From the NCBI RefSeq assembly GCF_014297275.1, contig NZ_JACOQK010000001.1, forward strand, positions 868,001 to 932,000: DNA of 64,000 nt. Reading direction: 5' to 3'. Positions within the stretch are counted from its first letter, which is position 1. Each line of letters opens with the position of its first letter. This document shows, in pieces, positions 27,455 through 37,000 of the stretch. The notes under the pieces were generated by a model, which saw only the letters and a list, made by a program, of their open reading frames with translations, ran no database searches and was not told where the DNA came from. The position numbers and the translations under genes were made by a program. This DNA is from Clostridium facile (GTDB lineage: Bacteria > Bacillota > Clostridia > Oscillospirales > Ruminococcaceae).

Positions 27455-28097
27455 TGTCTTTAAACTTAATTTTTGCGAAAAAATACGATTAAACAGGTAA
27501 TATCTTCTTAAAAATTGTATTGACAATAAAAAACTTTGCTAAAATAAGGAATGAAATTAATGTATCTAACCTCTATAAACCGGATAACCCATACTACTTT
27601 CTATGTAAATTTTTATGCATTGGTGGATTGAATATAGAATAAACTAAAAAATAACTTAATCAAAACGTAATAGCTAAAAACATTAAAAAGAAAAATAAAA
27701 CCAAAAAATGTTGATATAAAATAGTTATATTGCCAAATATAGCTATTATTATTTGTCGAATATTTATATTGTTTCGCATTAGGTAATATGTTACAATTTA
27801 ATAAGTAAAAAATGGGATTTATTTTTAAATAGTATCCATGTGATACCATAGTTTTTCTAATAATGCGTAGTATAAATTAGAAATACAAGCCAAATAAAGC
27901 TTGGAATGGGCGCTAATTTTTACTACATGTACTACCATATCATGTAATATTGTTATTTAAATGTGCAGCTTAAGTTGTGAAAGGAGGTTTGTAATATCAT
28001 AATGCACATTGAAATAAATATGGGTATTTTTTTGATCTAATTCAAGAGATTTAATTGATTTACACATCAATGTTTTTATGAGGAGGAAAATTGAAAA
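27455..28097. other. Long AT-rich gene-free region before the GH106-like gene
   Basis: About 640 bases with no supported gene. TTGACA near 27520 lacks a well-placed -10. The right end carries AAAGGAGGTT near 27980, not followed by a usable frame, and then GAGGAGG as the ribosome site of the large gene at 28098. A long untranslated leader is possible. Confidence 0.4.
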
Positions 28098-31000
28098 ATG
28101 AAGCGAAGAAGGCTTTTATCTTTAGGTTTGGTGCTGGCTATGTCAACCAGTATCCTAATAGGAAACTTTTCTACAGCAACAGCGGAAGGGGCTAGTTCAG
28201 ATTTTTATAACCAATTAGTCAATCATTATACTGCTCCAGATATTGAAAACCGTACAGAAGTACGCTGGTGGATGGCAGAAGGTGCACACACAGATGAAAC
28301 TTTGGAAGAAGAGGTACAAGCAATTTATGATGCTGGATTTCGTGGCATAGAGCTGTGTCAACTTGATAATGGAAATATTAATGCTGGAGACTATGGATAT
28401 GGTTCTGACCAATGGAACCATGATTTTCATTTAGTGATGAACAAAGCACTTGACTTAGGAATGACATTGGGCCTGACTTCTGGAACAAACTGGAATACTA
28501 CCAATGTTCCAGGATTGGATCCGGACAGCCAAGCGGCAAATCAGTGTGTATTTCAGCTAAATGAGCAGCTTACAGCGGGAACTTCCCGTACGGGGGCAAT
28601 ACCTACCAATGGAGACCTTCGGGAAAAAGCCACCTTTATCGGTGCCTATGCTTACAAAAAAACAGGAAACAATCCAATTACTCAGGATTATCGTGTGATT
28701 CAAACACGGGAAAACAGTTCTGACCCACATACTTTTACCATTGAAACCGATGTTATTTTGGATAAACAAAACACTGGTTTATGCTTTGGTGCAAAAGATA
28801 AAAACAACTTTTTAATGTGGCAGATTAATACCTTGGATGGAGGAAATGGTAAAGTGTTGTTACGCCCCCATGTTTGTAAAAACGGACAGTGGGTTGACAC
28901 AAAAAATCTGGATGTTACAAAAGCGATTGGATATAATGCTTCAGAAATATTTGGTAAAAAAATCCATATGAAAATTGAAGTAAAAGACGGAAAAACCATT
29001 GACACCTATTTTAATGGAAGTGATACTTCCGCAGTTACATACAATATACCTACAGACAAAACTGGCGATTTTACATTGGGTAAATTAATGTTCCGCCACA
29101 ATATTAAATATGCTAACGGTACAGAAGAATTGGGACGTTATGATAATATTATTGTCAAAGACGCAGCAGGAACTGTTATTTTTGAGGAGGACTTTGAAGA
29201 TCCTTCTGACACCGGCTTTGATGGCGGAGAAGTAGTTGATGGAATGTTCCAAGCTGGTTTAAAACAGGTCGAAGGTGAGGTAAACTCGGCAATTGAACTT
29301 GATTCTAACAACATCATTGATGTTACTGACCAGGTTGTTCTGAATGAGGATAACCGTACCGGTACCCTTGATTGGACTGCTCCTGATAATGGCGATTATA
29401 TTTTAATGTACTACTGGCAACAAGGGACTGCACAGGAATCAAAACCAGCCACGAAACCCTCCTATTGTATTAACTATTTTGATCAGGAAGGTGTAAACGC
29501 TACTAAAGAATACTGGATGGAACATGTATTAAACGATCCGGCTTTAAATGAAAAAATCAAACAAGGTGACGTCCAATTATTTATGGATTCTTTGGAATAC
29601 ACAACTGGAAAAGGCTTTGCAAACTGGTCGGATGATTTTGCGGAGGAATTTAAAGCCCGTAAAGGCTATGATATTACACCATATTTGATTTTGGGTGTGG
29701 GCCTTCCTCAACCAAAAGGGATTGACTGGCATCCAGAAGTTTTTGGTACTTATAATTTAGATGACGCTAACCTTGGACAACGCATCCTGAACGATTTCCA
29801 TGATGTACAGACAGAGCTGTATATGGAAAATCTTTTAATTCCCTTGCGTGACTGGTTACATAAATTTGGCATTAAATTACGAGTTCAGATTTCTTATGGA
29901 AAATATCTTGAGATTTCTGAACCATCTATGGCGGTAGATTATCCAGAAACGGAACGCTATAACCAGGCAAATCAACTGGATATGTATCGTCTCTGGAGTG
30001 GTGGGGCTCATCTGGAAAATAAAATTTTATCCAGTGAAACAGGAGCGCATGCAGACTATAGCTATGCATATGACTATCAGACTTTAATGCAGGAAGCTTA
30101 TGTACAATTTGCGGCTGGTGTTAGCCGAATGAACTGGCATGTTTGGACTTCCCAGTGGGCGCCAAAATCTGTTGGGATAAACTGGCCAGGATTCCAAAGT
30201 ATATCCTCTCTTCCTGTTTTTGGATTACGGGAACCAGGATATAGTGAATATAAAGAATTTAATGACCATCTGGGAAGGGTACAGCAGTTGTTACGTGAAG
30301 GAAAATCCCGTACCGATATTGGCATGGTCCATATGAAATATGGTGAATTGATTTTAGCTCCTTCTGTTTCTGGTAAACAAAAGCATCAGAACTGGCTGCT
30401 CCGGCATGAAGTAATGCCTGGTTATTTCCAGTCTACTGAATTACAAGACCATGGATATACTTATGATTACTTTAGCCCAGAATTCTTTAATTCAGAAGAT
30501 GTGTATTTTGATACTGAAACACAGACTTTAGAGCTAGCTGGATATAAAGCGCTTGTTTTATATGAAAACTGGCTTACTTTAGATGGAGCACAAGCAATCC
30601 TGGATTATGCAAAACAAGGCTTAAAAGTTGTCATCCAGGATAATGCAGCAGTTCAAACTCCATACAATGACGGAAACGATGAGCAGTTAAAAGCAATTAT
30701 AGAAGAACTTAAAACATTACCTACTGTTAAAAGTGTAGCATCAGCGGACGATGTTTATGAAGCACTTCAAGAATTAGGTGTAGACCCTTACTCAGAATTT
30801 GCCGAGGAGAACTATCAACTATTAACCCAGGTTCGTCAGGATGGCGATAATATGTACCTTTATGCGTACAACTATTGCAATGATAAATATTGTGGAGAAA
30901 ACCATACTACAGGGATGGGACATGGCTTAAACGCTCAGACCGAAATCAAAATGGATGGAACTTTTATTCCATATTATATTGATGCTTGGTCAGGTGAAGT

Positions 31001-32603
31001 TACGGAAGTTTCCAACTATCGCTATGAAGATGGAAAAACGGTATTCCCAATTAGCCTGGATTATGGAGATGTTGCCCTTTACGCATTTGAGCCAGTGGAA
31101 CAGGAAAAACTACATGTAGTATCTACTGATGCAGACAAAACATATACGATGAATGATAAAATCGTTGTACGTGCGACGGAAAGCGGCGATTCTACTACCA
31201 AATTAAGTAATGGAACTGAGGTTCAATATACGTTTGATGTACCACAGCCATATGATATTACAAATTGGAACTTAACTGTAGAAAGTTGGACTCCTGGGGA
31301 AGAAATTTTCCGTACAGAAGAAGTGCTAGGACTGACAACTACAGAGCATACAATAGCTACTGTAAAAACAAATACAAATGTTACTTTGGATAAACTTACT
31401 ACATGGGACCAAATACCCGAAATTGGAAAGAGCATTTCCGGAAAAGGGTATTATTCAGCAACATTTCATTGGGATGGAAACGCCAATGGCGCATACCTTG
31501 ATTTTGGAAATCTAGTACAGTCAATGCAGCTAACAATCAACGGCAAAAAAACAGCTGATGTTAATATGAATAATCCTGTTATTGATATCTCTGATTATCT
31601 GGTTAAGGGAGAAAATACAATTGAAATGGAATATAGCTCGAATCTGACAAATGTTCAGCTTGACCGTGGTGCAATAAAAGAAAAGGAAAAAACACAAAAT
31701 ATGGAAGGTTATTCCGTTAAATACCGTAGTTATGGACCAACTCAAGCAAGGATCATTCCGTATGTTGAACAAACAATTAAGGTTACTTCTCCTACAGAGG
31801 TAAACAAAAATATTTTAAATTCTGTGATTACCTATGCGGAACAGGCAAAAGCAAACGGGGAATATGACAACGCAATTGAATCGGTACAAAAATCCTTTGA
31901 TAAAGCGTTGGCAGATGCAAAAACAATAGCAGAAAATAGTGCGGCAACCCAAGCAGAAGTGGATGAGGCATGGCAGACCTTGTTGAATGAAATCCATAAA
32001 CTGGGATTTATTGCAGGGGATAAAACAGAATTAGCAAGCTTAATCGCAGCGGCGGAAGAAATCAACAGAGAATTAGACCGTTATATGGAATCCGGCAAAG
32101 CAGAATTCATAGCAGTACTAGAAACAGCACAAACAGTATACAAGAATGGCGACGCAATGCAGGAGGAAATCAATGGAGTAGCGGATGATTTGTTAAATGC
32201 AATGTTGAACTTGCGATTCAAAGCGGATAAAAGTATTCTAGAAGAAGTAATAGAAGAAGCAAACAAGATTGATGCATCTGCATATACAACAGAGAGTTAC
32301 GCAGTACTGACAACAGCAATAAATGAAGCAAAAACGGTACTGGAAAATGAAAACGCAAGTCAGGAAGAAGTAGATGCAGCAGTAACTAATGTACAGAGTG
32401 CAATGGATGGCTTAATGGTAGTAAAAGGAACAGAAAACGAAACACTAACTACCAATAACAATACTATCCAAACCGGACAGGAAAATACAACAACCAAAAC
32501 CAGCGCAGCGAAAACAGGGGATTTTGCTCCAATTGCTGGAATCGCAGTGCTGGCGGTTGCAGGAATAACATTGTTTATATGCCGTAAGAACAATAATTTT
32601 TAA
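28098..32603 (+). CDS. Secreted, surface-anchored GH106-like alpha-L-rhamnosidase-type glycosidase with FIVAR-like repeats
   Basis: Protein of 1,501 aa. After a signal peptide (1-29) the catalytic part begins with N-R-T-E-V-R-W-W-M-A-E-G and G-F-R-G-I-E-L, the start of the barrel seen in GH106 enzymes that remove rhamnose from plant pectin or glycosides. A concanavalin-like insertion (about 215-375) carries F-E-E-D-F-E-D-P. A galactose-binding-like sandwich lies at about 1110-1210. Three alpha-helical FIVAR-like units (about 1235-1450) follow, then a Thr/Asn-rich linker, A-K-T-G-D, a membrane helix and a basic tail. The anchor lacks the L-P of a normal sortase signal. The family call is by eye; related barrel families are possible. 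Confidence 0.78.
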   Translation: MKRRRLLSLGLVLAMSTSILIGNFSTATAEGASSDFYNQLVNHYTAPDIENRTEVRWWMAEGAHTDETLEEEVQAIYDAGFRGIELCQLDNGNINAGDYGYGSDQWNHDFHLVMNKALDLGMTLGLTSGTNWNTTNVPGLDPDSQAANQCVFQLNEQLTAGTSRTGAIPTNGDLREKATFIGAYAYKKTGNNPITQDYRVIQTRENSSDPHTFTIETDVILDKQNTGLCFGAKDKNNFLMWQINTLDGGNGKVLLRPHVCKNGQWVDTKNLDVTKAIGYNASEIFGKKIHMKIEVKDGKTIDTYFNGSDTSAVTYNIPTDKTGDFTLGKLMFRHNIKYANGTEELGRYDNIIVKDAAGTVIFEEDFEDPSDTGFDGGEVVDGMFQAGLKQVEGEVNSAIELDSNNIIDVTDQVVLNEDNRTGTLDWTAPDNGDYILMYYWQQGTAQESKPATKPSYCINYFDQEGVNATKEYWMEHVLNDPALNEKIKQGDVQLFMDSLEYTTGKGFANWSDDFAEEFKARKGYDITPYLILGVGLPQPKGIDWHPEVFGTYNLDDANLGQRILNDFHDVQTELYMENLLIPLRDWLHKFGIKLRVQISYGKYLEISEPSMAVDYPETERYNQANQLDMYRLWSGGAHLENKILSSETGAHADYSYAYDYQTLMQEAYVQFAAGVSRMNWHVWTSQWAPKSVGINWPGFQSISSLPVFGLREPGYSEYKEFNDHLGRVQQLLREGKSRTDIGMVHMKYGELILAPSVSGKQKHQNWLLRHEVMPGYFQSTELQDHGYTYDYFSPEFFNSEDVYFDTETQTLELAGYKALVLYENWLTLDGAQAILDYAKQGLKVVIQDNAAVQTPYNDGNDEQLKAIIEELKTLPTVKSVASADDVYEALQELGVDPYSEFAEENYQLLTQVRQDGDNMYLYAYNYCNDKYCGENHTTGMGHGLNAQTEIKMDGTFIPYYIDAWSGEVTEVSNYRYEDGKTVFPISLDYGDVALYAFEPVEQEKLHVVSTDADKTYTMNDKIVVRATESGDSTTKLSNGTEVQYTFDVPQPYDITNWNLTVESWTPGEEIFRTEEVLGLTTTEHTIATVKTNTNVTLDKLTTWDQIPEIGKSISGKGYYSATFHWDGNANGAYLDFGNLVQSMQLTINGKKTADVNMNNPVIDISDYLVKGENTIEMEYSSNLTNVQLDRGAIKEKEKTQNMEGYSVKYRSYGPTQARIIPYVEQTIKVTSPTEVNKNILNSVITYAEQAKANGEYDNAIESVQKSFDKALADAKTIAENSAATQAEVDEAWQTLLNEIHKLGFIAGDKTELASLIAAAEEINRELDRYMESGKAEFIAVLETAQTVYKNGDAMQEEINGVADDLLNAMLNLRFKADKSILEEVIEEANKIDASAYTTESYAVLTTAINEAKTVLENENASQEEVDAAVTNVQSAMDGLMVVKGTENETLTTNNNTIQTGQENTTTKTSAAKTGDFAPIAGIAVLAVAGITLFICRKNNNF

Positions 32604-32639
32604 AGACTTTATGTTACACTAAAATATAGTCCTATAAGC

Positions 32640-32679
32640 AAATCAGCATCATCTATTCAATGGATGGTGCTGATTTTTG
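32640..32679 (+). terminator. Terminator after the GH106-like gene
   Basis: AATCAGCATCATC (32641-32653) pairs with GATGGTGCTGATT (32663-32675) with one G-U pair, followed by T5. Confidence 0.88.
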
Positions 32680-33005
32680 TCATATTGAATAAAAAACGGA
32701 TTTTACTAGGAGTAAATCAAAAGACTGAACCAAAGACAATTTTAAATATTGTTGATAATGTTTTTTCGTATTCATGATCTCTAAAGTTGATTAGCAACTA
32801 CATGCAAAATAAGAGTATAAAAAATTGAAATAATTCGAAGATATTATAGTGGGTAACAAGTAAAATTATACCACATTGAGATACCTTTGATAAAATTGGA
32901 AAATGACTGTTGATAGCAATACAACAATTCTATTAAAATTTCTTGTTTATAAATTATTAGAATGATCAAAAATAGGAATATTTCTTATTTGTTTATCAAA
33001 TAGGG
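32680..33005. other. AT-rich spacer before rubrerythrin
   Basis: Roughly 325 bases with no supported gene or structured element apart from the rubrerythrin promoter at its right end. Confidence 0.4.
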
Positions 33006-33034
33006 TTGAAAAATATTTCTAATTATGGTATAAT
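33006..33034 (+). promoter_or_regulatory. Promoter of the rubrerythrin gene
   Basis: TTGAAA (33006-33011), 17 bases, TATAAT (33029-33034); the leader to ATG 33068 is about 27 bases and contains AAAGGAGG. Confidence 0.8.
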
Positions 33035-33067
33035 TTAGCTAAAATTAGATAAAAGGAGGCTATTCTT

Positions 33068-33610
33068 ATGCCAGAATTAAAAGGTAGTAAAACAGAAGCA
33101 AACTTATGGACAGCATTTGCTGGAGAATCTCAAGCAAGAAACAAATATACTTATTACGCATCCAAAGCAAAAAAAGACGGTTATGTACAAATTGCCACAT
33201 TATTTGAAGAAACCGCTAACAACGAAAAAGAACATGCTAAAATCTGGTTTAAATTGCTACACGATGGAGCTATTCCAGACACTGAAACCAATCTGGCAGA
33301 TGCAGCGGCAGGGGAAAACTATGAGTGGACCGATATGTACGCAAAATTTGCGGAAGAAGCGGAACAAGAAGGTTTTTCTAAAATTGCGTATTTATTCCGC
33401 GAAGTAGCAAAAATTGAGAAAGAACACGAAGAACGTTACCGTAAACTCCTTTCTAATATCGAAGAAGGTATTGTATTCTCCCGCGATGGAGATATGGTAT
33501 GGCAATGCTCCAATTGTGGTCATATCCATATTGGCAAACAAGCTCCAGAGGTTTGTCCAGTTTGTGCCCATCCAAAAGCATACTTCCAATTAGTATCCAA
33601 AAATTATTAA
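33068..33610 (+). CDS. rbr: Rubrerythrin
   Basis: Diiron peroxidase of 180 aa that reduces hydrogen peroxide in anaerobes. The four-helix bundle has E-S-Q-A-R-N-K-Y, E-E-T-A-N-N-E-K-E-H and the second E-x2-H pair in V-A-K-I-E-K-E-H-E-E-R-Y. The C-terminal rubredoxin-like domain has C-S-N-C-G and C-P-V-C for the iron centre. It has its own promoter and terminator and lies between two unrelated glycosidase genes; there is no functional link to them. Confidence 0.96.
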   Translation: MPELKGSKTEANLWTAFAGESQARNKYTYYASKAKKDGYVQIATLFEETANNEKEHAKIWFKLLHDGAIPDTETNLADAAAGENYEWTDMYAKFAEEAEQEGFSKIAYLFREVAKIEKEHEERYRKLLSNIEEGIVFSRDGDMVWQCSNCGHIHIGKQAPEVCPVCAHPKAYFQLVSKNY

Positions 33611-33673
33611 AATACGAGGGATGAACCACAGCATCCATAATAATCAAATTAGTATAATGGTATAATTTTAAAG

Positions 33674-33710
33674 AACGGATGAACAGTAAATTGTTGTTCA
33701 TCCGTTTTTT
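33674..33710 (+). terminator. Terminator after rubrerythrin
   Basis: AACGGATGAACA (33674-33685) pairs with TGTTCATCCGTT (33695-33706), followed by T-run. Confidence 0.92.
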
Positions 33711-34049
33711 ATAGATTGAGTAATAAAGAATTCAAATGGTTCAGATATAATGAATATAATTTAATGGGTATTATTCCGTATAAAACAAAAGGCTATTACA
33801 AATTTAGGATATATTTTTTGTCAATTATATAGGATGTATTATTACAATCAATATGTTATAATATATATAAATTTACTTAAATAATACAATATATTATTTA
33901 AAATAACTTGTTTTCAAAAATTGTAGGTTTTAATACAAGTTATTAAAATAGAATGATTCCATTTTGTAATCATAAAAAGCTTTAATTGGAAAGGAGTGAG
34001 GTTAACTAATTTTTCATACGCCGTCTAAAAAAGTAAAGGAGGAATTTTT
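33711..34049. other. Leader region of the GH78 gene with a 10-bp dyad
   Basis: AT-rich. TATAAT near 33856 is a plausible -10 without a good -35. AATAACTTGT (33902-33911) and ACAAGTTATT (33935-33944) form a perfect dyad with a 23-base centre, inside the likely untranslated leader. AAAGGAGG precedes the TTG start at 34050. Confidence 0.45.
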
Positions 34050-37000
34050 TTGAAAAGAAGAGTTACAAAAGTGCTGATTTCCCTGACGCTAGCGGCTGGT
34101 ATCGCAATTCAAGGTGCTATACCAGTGTTTGCGATCGATGGGGATCATGCTGCGGCGATCAGTGCCGTTCATTTAAAAACAGAGTATCAAACCAATCCAA
34201 TGGGAATTGATATGGATGCTCCTACTTTAAGTTGGGAAGTGGATTCCCAGGCTAGGGCTCAGGTGCAGTCTGCATACCAAATAAAAGTAGCCGATGAAAG
34301 CGGGGATATTGTTTGGGACAGTGGTAAGGTAGAATCAAATGAAACTACTGGTATTGAGTATGAGGGCGAAGAACTTTCTCCTATGCAAAAATATACCTGG
34401 AATGTTCGTGTATGGGATAAAGATAATGCGGTATCCGATTGGAGTGAACAAGCCAGTTGGGAAACCGGTCTGACAGAAGAACAATGGAAGGACGCTGATT
34501 GGATTGGAAAAGCCTCCTCTATTTCGTCTCCTGAATCGCTCAATCTTGAAGAATCCAATTGGATATGGGTTTTAAACGGGACAGATTATAAATATGTTCC
34601 TGGGGAAACTAGGTATTTCCGCAAAACGATTGCTCCAAATACGGAAAAATCAGTCCAAAAGGTATTGTTGGCGTTCAGCGGCGACGATTATGGAACCGTT
34701 TATGTCAACGGGACACAGGCTGCTGCTATAGAAGGAGCCAATGCTTGGCGTAAAGGCGACGCTGTAGATATTACTAATCTTTTTACTGCAGGACAAAATC
34801 AAATTTCAGCTGAAATCACCAATGCCTCGAAAGGATATGCAGGTTTTATCGCAAAAGTTATTATCCGTTATAACGATGGAACAAACGACATATTTGTAAC
34901 AGACGAAAGCTGGAAATCCAGTTTAACCCCAGAGGAAGGTTGGATGCTTCCTACCTATGACGATTCCAGCTGGGAAATACCGGATCAAGTTTTAACTTAT
35001 GGGGTTGACCCTTGGAAGAAACAAGTCAATCTACCTCAAATTGAAGATGACAATAGCAAAGTGTTTGATGCAGCCCCAATGTTGCGTAAAGAATTTTCTG
35101 TTCAGGATAAAAAAGTGAAGTCAGCCAGGGCTTATATCACTGGGCTTGGTTACTATGAACTAACACTTAATGGGGAACGCGTTGGAGATAATATGATTGA
35201 CCCATTGGTTACTCGGTATAACCAGCGCTATTTTTATACCACCTATGATGTAACTGATCAATTGCTTGCATCTGAAAATACGATTGGCGTCACCCTAGGT
35301 AGGGGATATTATGGGACAATCGGCAATGGAATGAACTGGCAGACCAACGGTTGGTCCAAAGCGCCTTGGGCAGATCAGCCCAAATTGCGGATGAAACTGT
35401 GTATTGAATTTGAAAGCGGCGAAACCATGCAGGTTGTATCGGATGAATCCTGGAAAACACATGATAGTGCTACCATTTTTGATGAGCCATATTATGGAGA
35501 AGTATATGATGCCCGCCTGGAAATCCCAGATTGGGATAAGCCTGGATTTGATGATTCCCAATGGGAACAGGCTGTTTTAATGGAAGCTCCTACTGGAACA
35601 GTGGAACCACAAGCTGCTGATGCGAACAAAGTGGTTGACGAGGTGCATCCTGTTAGTATAACCAATCCAAAAGAAGGCGTTTATGTATTTGATATGGGGC
35701 GTGTTGTCACCGGTTGGGCAGAACTAAATGTACAGGGAAACGCTGGTGATATGGTTACCATCCAATATGGGGAAACGCTCACCGAAGAAGGAACTTTGAA
35801 CCGGAAAGATCTGGTTAATGATTGGGATGTTGACGGGTTTGTCAAACAGGCATCGTCCGATTATTACATCTTAAAAGGCGGGGAAGAGGAAACCTGGCAG
35901 CCACGCTTTACCTATAAAGGGTACCAGTACATCCAAGTATCCGGTTATCCTGGTGTTCCAACCCTTGATAGCATTACCGGAAAGGTAATTAATGCAGATT
36001 TAGAAGAAACCGGCGAATTTTCCAGTTCCAACGAGATGTTTAACAAAATCCACGAAATTGGGAAAGCCACCTTGTTAAACAACCTGCACAGTTATCCTTC
36101 GGATACACCTGTTTATGAAAACCTGGGATATCTAGGTGATGGCCATTTAACACAAGAAATGGGTATGTATAACTTTGACATGGTCCGCTATTATGAAAAA
36201 TGGGCGAATGATATCCGTGACCAATCCAAAGAAAACGGATATATGGAACAAACTGCCCCAATGTGGAACGAAACAAAAGACAATGCTCCGGAATGGAGTG
36301 CCGCTATCTGTCTTGTTCCTTGGCAGAATTATCAAATTTCAGGGAACAAACGTACTTTGGCGGATAATTATCAAGCGATGAAAACCGTATTTGGTTATCA
36401 AAGAAGCCTGATGAAAGATAATATTGCAGATAGTATGTGGGGAGACCATGCCAATGTTTCTGGCAACCGCATTACCCCTATAACCGCTACTGCATATGTA
36501 TACTATATGGCTGATATCATCGCCAAATCAGCGGAAGTCCTTGGCTATACCGATGATATCGATTACTATACACAGGAAGCCGAAACCATCAAAGAGGCGT
36601 TCCACAACAAATTTTACGATGAAGAACAAGGCTTCTACTGTTTGAACAAAGGGGGAACTTTCTATCAAACCGCACAGGCGTTGCCACTGGCGCTGGGTAT
36701 GGTACCAGAAGAAGTGATCCCACGTGTTGTTTACGAGTTTAGCAGTAGAAGTTCCAAAATGGAAAGTGGAATCTTTGGTATTAAATATGTCTTTGCGGAG
36801 TTGACCGAGGCAGGGTATGGAGATATTGCCTATAATATGGTAAACACAGAAGAATACCCAGGCTTTGGTTACTGGCTATCCAAAGGGGCAACCTCAATGT
36901 GGGAAGGCTGGACAGAGGGAACACGTTCCCGTGATCATCACATGTTCGCTACCATCGACGATTGGTTTTATGAAACAATTGCCGGTATTAACTATGAAGG

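Noticed and set aside
27613..27849. Minus-strand open frame in the spacer before the GH106-like gene
   Set aside because: Composition is only AT-rich background (Phe, Tyr, Asn, Ile) and no ribosome site is present.
31801..32450. Tandem DNA repeats in the glycosidase C-termini
   Set aside because: The units are diverged protein repeats (FIVAR-like), not DNA-level tandem repeats.
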